15,368 nucleotides of DNA, from contig CAAGNL010000437.1 in NCBI GenBank assembly GCA_900771305.1, forward strand, positions 1-15,368, in the 5' to 3' direction. This DNA is from Kiritimatiellia bacterium. GTDB lineage: Bacteria; Verrucomicrobiota; Kiritimatiellia; RFP12; UBA1067. This document shows, piece after piece, positions 13,152 through 15,368 of this stretch. The stretch's first letter is position 1, and the number at the start of each line of letters is the position of its first letter. Below the pieces are notes generated by a model that searched no databases, was not told the DNA's origin, and worked only from the letters and a program-made list of their open reading frames with translations. The translations under genes were made by a program, and so were the position numbers.

Positions 13152-14672
13152 TCACTTCCGGGGCGTGACGACAACCGTCTCGATGCCGAGCGCACGACCG
13201 AGCTTTTCGATCTCGGCGGCGTGGTGACCGATGCCGAGCGCGAAGTGGTGGGTCGGACCTTCCATCGTCCAGTTCCGGAGGAACGTGCGGACATCGGGCA
13301 GGAACTTGCCGTGAGTGTTCGTGTTGCCGGTAGGCGGAATGGGGCCTGCAAGGGACTCGCCCTCGGCGACGATGAACTTGAAGTGTCCGTCGGCCTTGAG
13401 TCCGAGCGACATCATCGTGATCGGTCCCTCCTTGATGTTGAACTCCACACCCGCGCCCTTCCCGGGTTTGCCATGGTACTTCTTGAGGGAACGGAGCACG
13501 GGCTTCTTCGCGGCGATGTTCAGGTGGTGGGGACCATCATGGCCCACGAGCACGGTATCGCGCTCGAAGTCGATCGGGTGGAACTCGGCGAAGCTGCCGC
13601 CGATGTCGAGGCGGTCGAAGATCATCATCGCCACGCAGTCCTTGAGGTCGAACTCGCCACACAGCGGTAACCCGGCGGCGGTGAGGAGCGAGTTGCCGAC
13701 GATGAAGTTCGTCACCAGTTCGCGCGTCATGGACCCGGGTTCGCCCTCGTAGTAGTAGGCGAAACCATCGAGCTGACGCTTGTCGATGAACTTCTCAAGG
13801 GCGACGGCGGCCTTGGCGGCGACATCGAGGTCCTTCGCCGTGAGCTTCTCGGTCCAGGGGTCGGAAACCGGATCCGGCGTGTCGAAGAAACCGAGGATGC
13901 GGGACTTCATCGCCTCGACCGCCGCAGTCTCGGGCGCACGGTAGAACGGAAGGATCTCGTCCGGCTCGCAGAGCGCCACATGGCAGCCGAAGGTGCGGCT
14001 AACGGCCGTGGGGTCGACCTGCATGTCGTACATCGCCTCGAGCACATGGCCCATGAGTCCGAAACGGGCACGGCGCAGATCATGGAGAACGTGCGCGACG
14101 GCGCACCACTGGCGAATCTCCTCGTCCGCCTTCGCATCTCCCTCGAGCATGCCGATCACGACATCTGAAACCGGGCGGCCATAGCGAATCGCGACACCCG
14201 TGAACTCGGGCACGGAGCAGAGGTCGTCGTTGAAGAGCTGCTTGTAGATCGTCGCGTGTTCGTAGTCGAGACGCGTATCGGGCTGGAGCGCCACGAGAAC
14301 GATCGGCACGTTCAGCTCGCGGACGAACGGCGCGAATGTCGAACTCGTCGCATAGGTGACCATGTCGACGAAGAGCAGGTCGAGGTCCGCGGCCTTCATC
14401 GCGGGAATGACCTCATGGGCCTTCTGCGGATTGTCGCTCATACCGAAGCGCGTCACCTTCACCTGGTGAGCCTCGAGCTTCTTCGCGAAGACGCCCTCCT
14501 TTTTCACCATGTCCTCGAGCAGTCCAGGGCACTGTTTCCAGTAGGTGTCAAGGCCAACGCTCACAACACCGACATTCGCGGTGAGGGGTTTGCGCCGCGC
14601 GACACGCGGTGACTCCGCAAAGACGGCGAAGGCCGTCATCGATGCGACAACTGCAAGTACGAGCTTCTTCAT
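13152..14672 (-). CDS. Signal-peptide-bearing L-arabinose/L-fucose isomerase-like protein
   Basis: A 506-residue protein of the arabinose/fucose isomerase superfamily. The ATG at 14672 has a GGAG ribosome binding site and yields a classic signal peptide, MKKLVLAVVASMTAFAVFA, cleaved around residue 19. An in-frame ATG at 14714 lies upstream of the -10 box and is unlikely. Family blocks: GLDTYWKQCPGLLEDM at 40-55, TYATSSTFAPFV at 106-117, VPIVLVALQP at 122-131, CGEFDLKDCVAMMIFDRL at 338-355, FAEFHPIDF at 361-369, VGHDGPHH at 376-383 and THHFALGIGHH at 474-484. E340, E363, H378 and H475/H476 match the order and approximate spacing of the two Glu and two His metal/catalytic residues of AraA. Sugar isomerases are normally cytoplasmic, so export is odd. 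It may be a non-catalytic or differently specific relative. It is first in an operon with the LVIVD protein. Confidence 0.85.
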   Translation of the reverse strand: MKKLVLAVVASMTAFAVFAESPRVARRKPLTANVGVVSVGLDTYWKQCPGLLEDMVKKEGVFAKKLEAHQVKVTRFGMSDNPQKAHEVIPAMKAADLDLLFVDMVTYATSSTFAPFVRELNVPIVLVALQPDTRLDYEHATIYKQLFNDDLCSVPEFTGVAIRYGRPVSDVVIGMLEGDAKADEEIRQWCAVAHVLHDLRRARFGLMGHVLEAMYDMQVDPTAVSRTFGCHVALCEPDEILPFYRAPETAAVEAMKSRILGFFDTPDPVSDPWTEKLTAKDLDVAAKAAVALEKFIDKRQLDGFAYYYEGEPGSMTRELVTNFIVGNSLLTAAGLPLCGEFDLKDCVAMMIFDRLDIGGSFAEFHPIDFERDTVLVGHDGPHHLNIAAKKPVLRSLKKYHGKPGKGAGVEFNIKEGPITMMSLGLKADGHFKFIVAEGESLAGPIPPTGNTNTHGKFLPDVRTFLRNWTMEGPTHHFALGIGHHAAEIEKLGRALGIETVVVTPRK

Positions 14673-14697
14673 CCAACGATCTCCTTTTTTAAGCGGA

Positions 14698-14706
14698 ATT
14701 ATACCA
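14698..14706 (-). promoter_or_regulatory. Extended -10 promoter for the isomerase-like/LVIVD operon
   Basis: The minus strand reads TGGTATAAT (TG 14706-14705, TATAAT 14703-14698), a perfect extended -10, five bases past the stop of the upstream small protein. The ATG at 14672 lies 25 nt downstream with a GGAG Shine-Dalgarno, giving a leader of about 18 nt. No -35 consensus is seen. Confidence 0.6.
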
Positions 14707-14710
14707 AAAA

Positions 14711-15070
14711 TCATTTATCTGTTGCGGACTTCTCGGCACGACGACGCTTCTCCTGCTCAATTTCCTGGATCAGCGCGATCGTCGCACGCGCACGCTTATG
14801 CTCGCCCTTCTCAACAAACTGCTTCACCATCACCCGCAACATTCGCAACTGTTCGTTGAGCTGTTCTTCGCGTTGCTGTGCCCAGGCCTGCCTCCCCGCG
14901 GCCATCTCCTCCTTCACATGTGCAATCGCTCCAAACTGGGGCGTGTTTTCGCGGCGTGCACGTTCGTCCCGCGCAGAGGAACAGCGCAGGTCAATCACGC
15001 AGAGGAGAATCACAACGAAAATGATGGCCAACGTCAGGAGTATCCCCCTGCGGTCAAAGAACATCGACAT
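14711..15070 (-). CDS. Small membrane-anchored coiled-coil protein, unknown function
   Basis: A 119-residue protein with one membrane segment at about 10-28 (ILLTLAIIFVVILLCVIDL). A highly charged, Glu/Arg/Gln-rich region follows at 33-119, including REEQLNEQLRMLRVMVKQFV at 67-86 and IALIQEIEQEKRRRAEK at 98-114, probably helical coiled coil. I do not recognise the family. With the basic residues at 7-8 before the segment, the C-terminal part is likely outside the cytoplasm, but the orientation is not firm. The ATG at 15070 has a purine-rich AAGGGGAAGGG just upstream; a second ATG at 15064 has better spacing. It starts 17 nt beyond the PEP carboxykinase terminator and no separate promoter is obvious, so expression may depend on read-through. 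Confidence 0.75.
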   Translation of the reverse strand: MSMFFDRRGILLTLAIIFVVILLCVIDLRCSSARDERARRENTPQFGAIAHVKEEMAAGRQAWAQQREEQLNEQLRMLRVMVKQFVEKGEHKRARATIALIQEIEQEKRRRAEKSATDK

Positions 15071-15086
15071 ACCCTTCCCCTTTCAG

Positions 15087-15118
15087 TAAAGAAAACCGTC
15101 TCCCTCGCGGGAGGCGGT
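15087..15118 (-). terminator. Intrinsic terminator of the PEP carboxykinase gene
   Basis: On the minus strand ACCGCCTCCC (15118-15109) pairs with GGGAGACGGT (15104-15095) around a GCGA loop, with one C-A mismatch, followed by TTTTCTTT. It lies about 60 nt past the stop codon and just before the small membrane protein's start. Confidence 0.75.
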
Positions 15119-15129
15119 CTCCTGATGGT

Positions 15130-15157
15130 GGACGCGCGGCCTTTCAGTCGCGCGCCC
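15130..15157 (-). other. GC-rich hairpin in the PEP carboxykinase 3' region
   Basis: On the minus strand GGGCGCGCG (15157-15149) pairs with CGCGCGTCC (15138-15130), nine pairs with one G-T, around a 10 nt loop. It has no T-run of its own and lies between the stop codon and the terminator, so it may protect the transcript's 3' end. Confidence 0.4.
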
Positions 15158-15178
15158 GCCCTGCACGCGCACGCGGTC

Positions 15179-15368
15179 TTACTTCGCGAGCGCGGCCGTG
15201 ACGTTCTTGAGGACGTCGCGGAGAGCCTTCGGCACGCGCTTGGCCGTCGTGGACTTGACCGTGCTGTCCTTGGACGCCTTGGCATCATACTCGTCGTAGG
15301 ACGCGCCGATCGTGGCGATTTCCTTCTTCCAGCCCTCGACGTCGACCTTGAGGATCTCCTCGAGGTCG
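15179..15368 (-). CDS. pckG: Phosphoenolpyruvate carboxykinase (GTP), C-terminal end only
   Basis: The minus strand is open from the window edge to a TAA at 15181-15179 and gives 62 residues plus stop. The fragment begins DLEEILKVDVEGWKKEIATI and continues to VPKALRDVLKNVTAAL. This matches the usual tail of GTP-dependent PEP carboxykinases: an L-x-x-(V/I)-D-x-x-x-W-x-x-E-x-x-x-I helix followed by a P-x-x-L helix. The enzyme interconverts oxaloacetate and phosphoenolpyruvate with GTP in the cytoplasm. The catalytic part is outside the window, so the identification rests on the tail only. A Lys/Ser/Thr-rich stretch (AKASKDSTVKSTTAKR) between the two helices looks like a lineage-specific insertion. 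A terminator follows about 60 nt downstream. Confidence 0.7.
   Translation of the reverse strand, partial: DLEEILKVDVEGWKKEIATIGASYDEYDAKASKDSTVKSTTAKRVPKALRDVLKNVTAALAK

Noticed and set aside
15034..15288. 84-codon minus-strand frame overlapping the PEP carboxykinase tail and terminator
   Set aside because: It is out of frame with the conserved PEPCK tail and runs through the terminator hairpin; Arg/Ser-rich shadow.
1..15368. CRISPR arrays, tRNA or rRNA genes, insertion sequences, prophage or defence genes
   Set aside because: I saw no spaced direct repeats, cloverleaf patterns, transposase motifs or defence-family proteins in the genes or the short gaps.

Overview
The window is one chromosomal stretch of a GC-rich bacterium that is almost entirely coding. 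It has no rRNA or tRNA genes, insertion sequences, phage genes or CRISPR arrays that I can see. The gene set is mainly core metabolism (phosphoglycerate-mutase-family enzyme, HisC-type aminotransferase, threonine synthase, PEP carboxykinase), envelope proteins and a chromosomal ParB. A PaaK/ACT-domain pair points to an anaerobe. Secreted LVIVD propeller and isomerase-like proteins, an apparent SUMF1 remnant and the GWYL lipoproteins suggest the PVC group, perhaps Kiritimatiellota or Verrucomicrobiota. That placement is inference from gene style, not a computed phylogeny.

Region 1 (1-3645, minus strand) reads, in transcription order: FtsB/DivIC-like protein, HELTH membrane metalloprotease-like protein, HemW-like radical SAM protein, ApgM-family enzyme, and the start of a glycosyltransferase-like protein that leaves the window. 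The genes are tightly packed or overlapping. The ApgM-family gene also has its own extended -10 promoter set for a leaderless transcript.

Region 2 (3711-8839, plus strand) diverges from region 1 across 65 bp. Two paralogous small lipoproteins, a HisC-type aminotransferase and a phenylacetate-CoA ligase follow each other with ATGA overlaps. A double-ACT protein with its own promoter and threonine synthase come next. The aminotransferase, ligase and ACT protein could form an aromatic amino acid/arylacetate module. Threonine synthase makes it likely that the ApgM-family protein is the missing homoserine kinase. The plus-strand operon ends tail-to-tail with the next gene, and its best terminator lies inside that gene.

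Region 3 (8836-10975, minus strand) holds parB, without parA beside it, followed by a secreted M28 peptidase/glutaminyl-cyclase-like protein. The spacer between them is filled by seven degenerate heptamers.

Region 4 (10954-14706, minus strand) is a two-gene operon for a signal-peptide-bearing arabinose-isomerase-like protein and a secreted LVIVD propeller. A short in-frame remnant resembling the C-terminus of a formylglycine-generating-enzyme domain follows, and the parB promoter lies within it. Region 5 (14711-15368, minus strand) has a small membrane coiled-coil protein and the C-terminal end of a probable GTP-dependent PEP carboxykinase with its terminator.

No gene-free stretch exceeds 300 bases. 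The most unusual signals are the twin leaderless promoters, the heptamer array, the secreted isomerase-like protein, the terminator inside an opposing gene, and the ThrC/ApgM pairing. I did not find a clearly new defence or mobile system.
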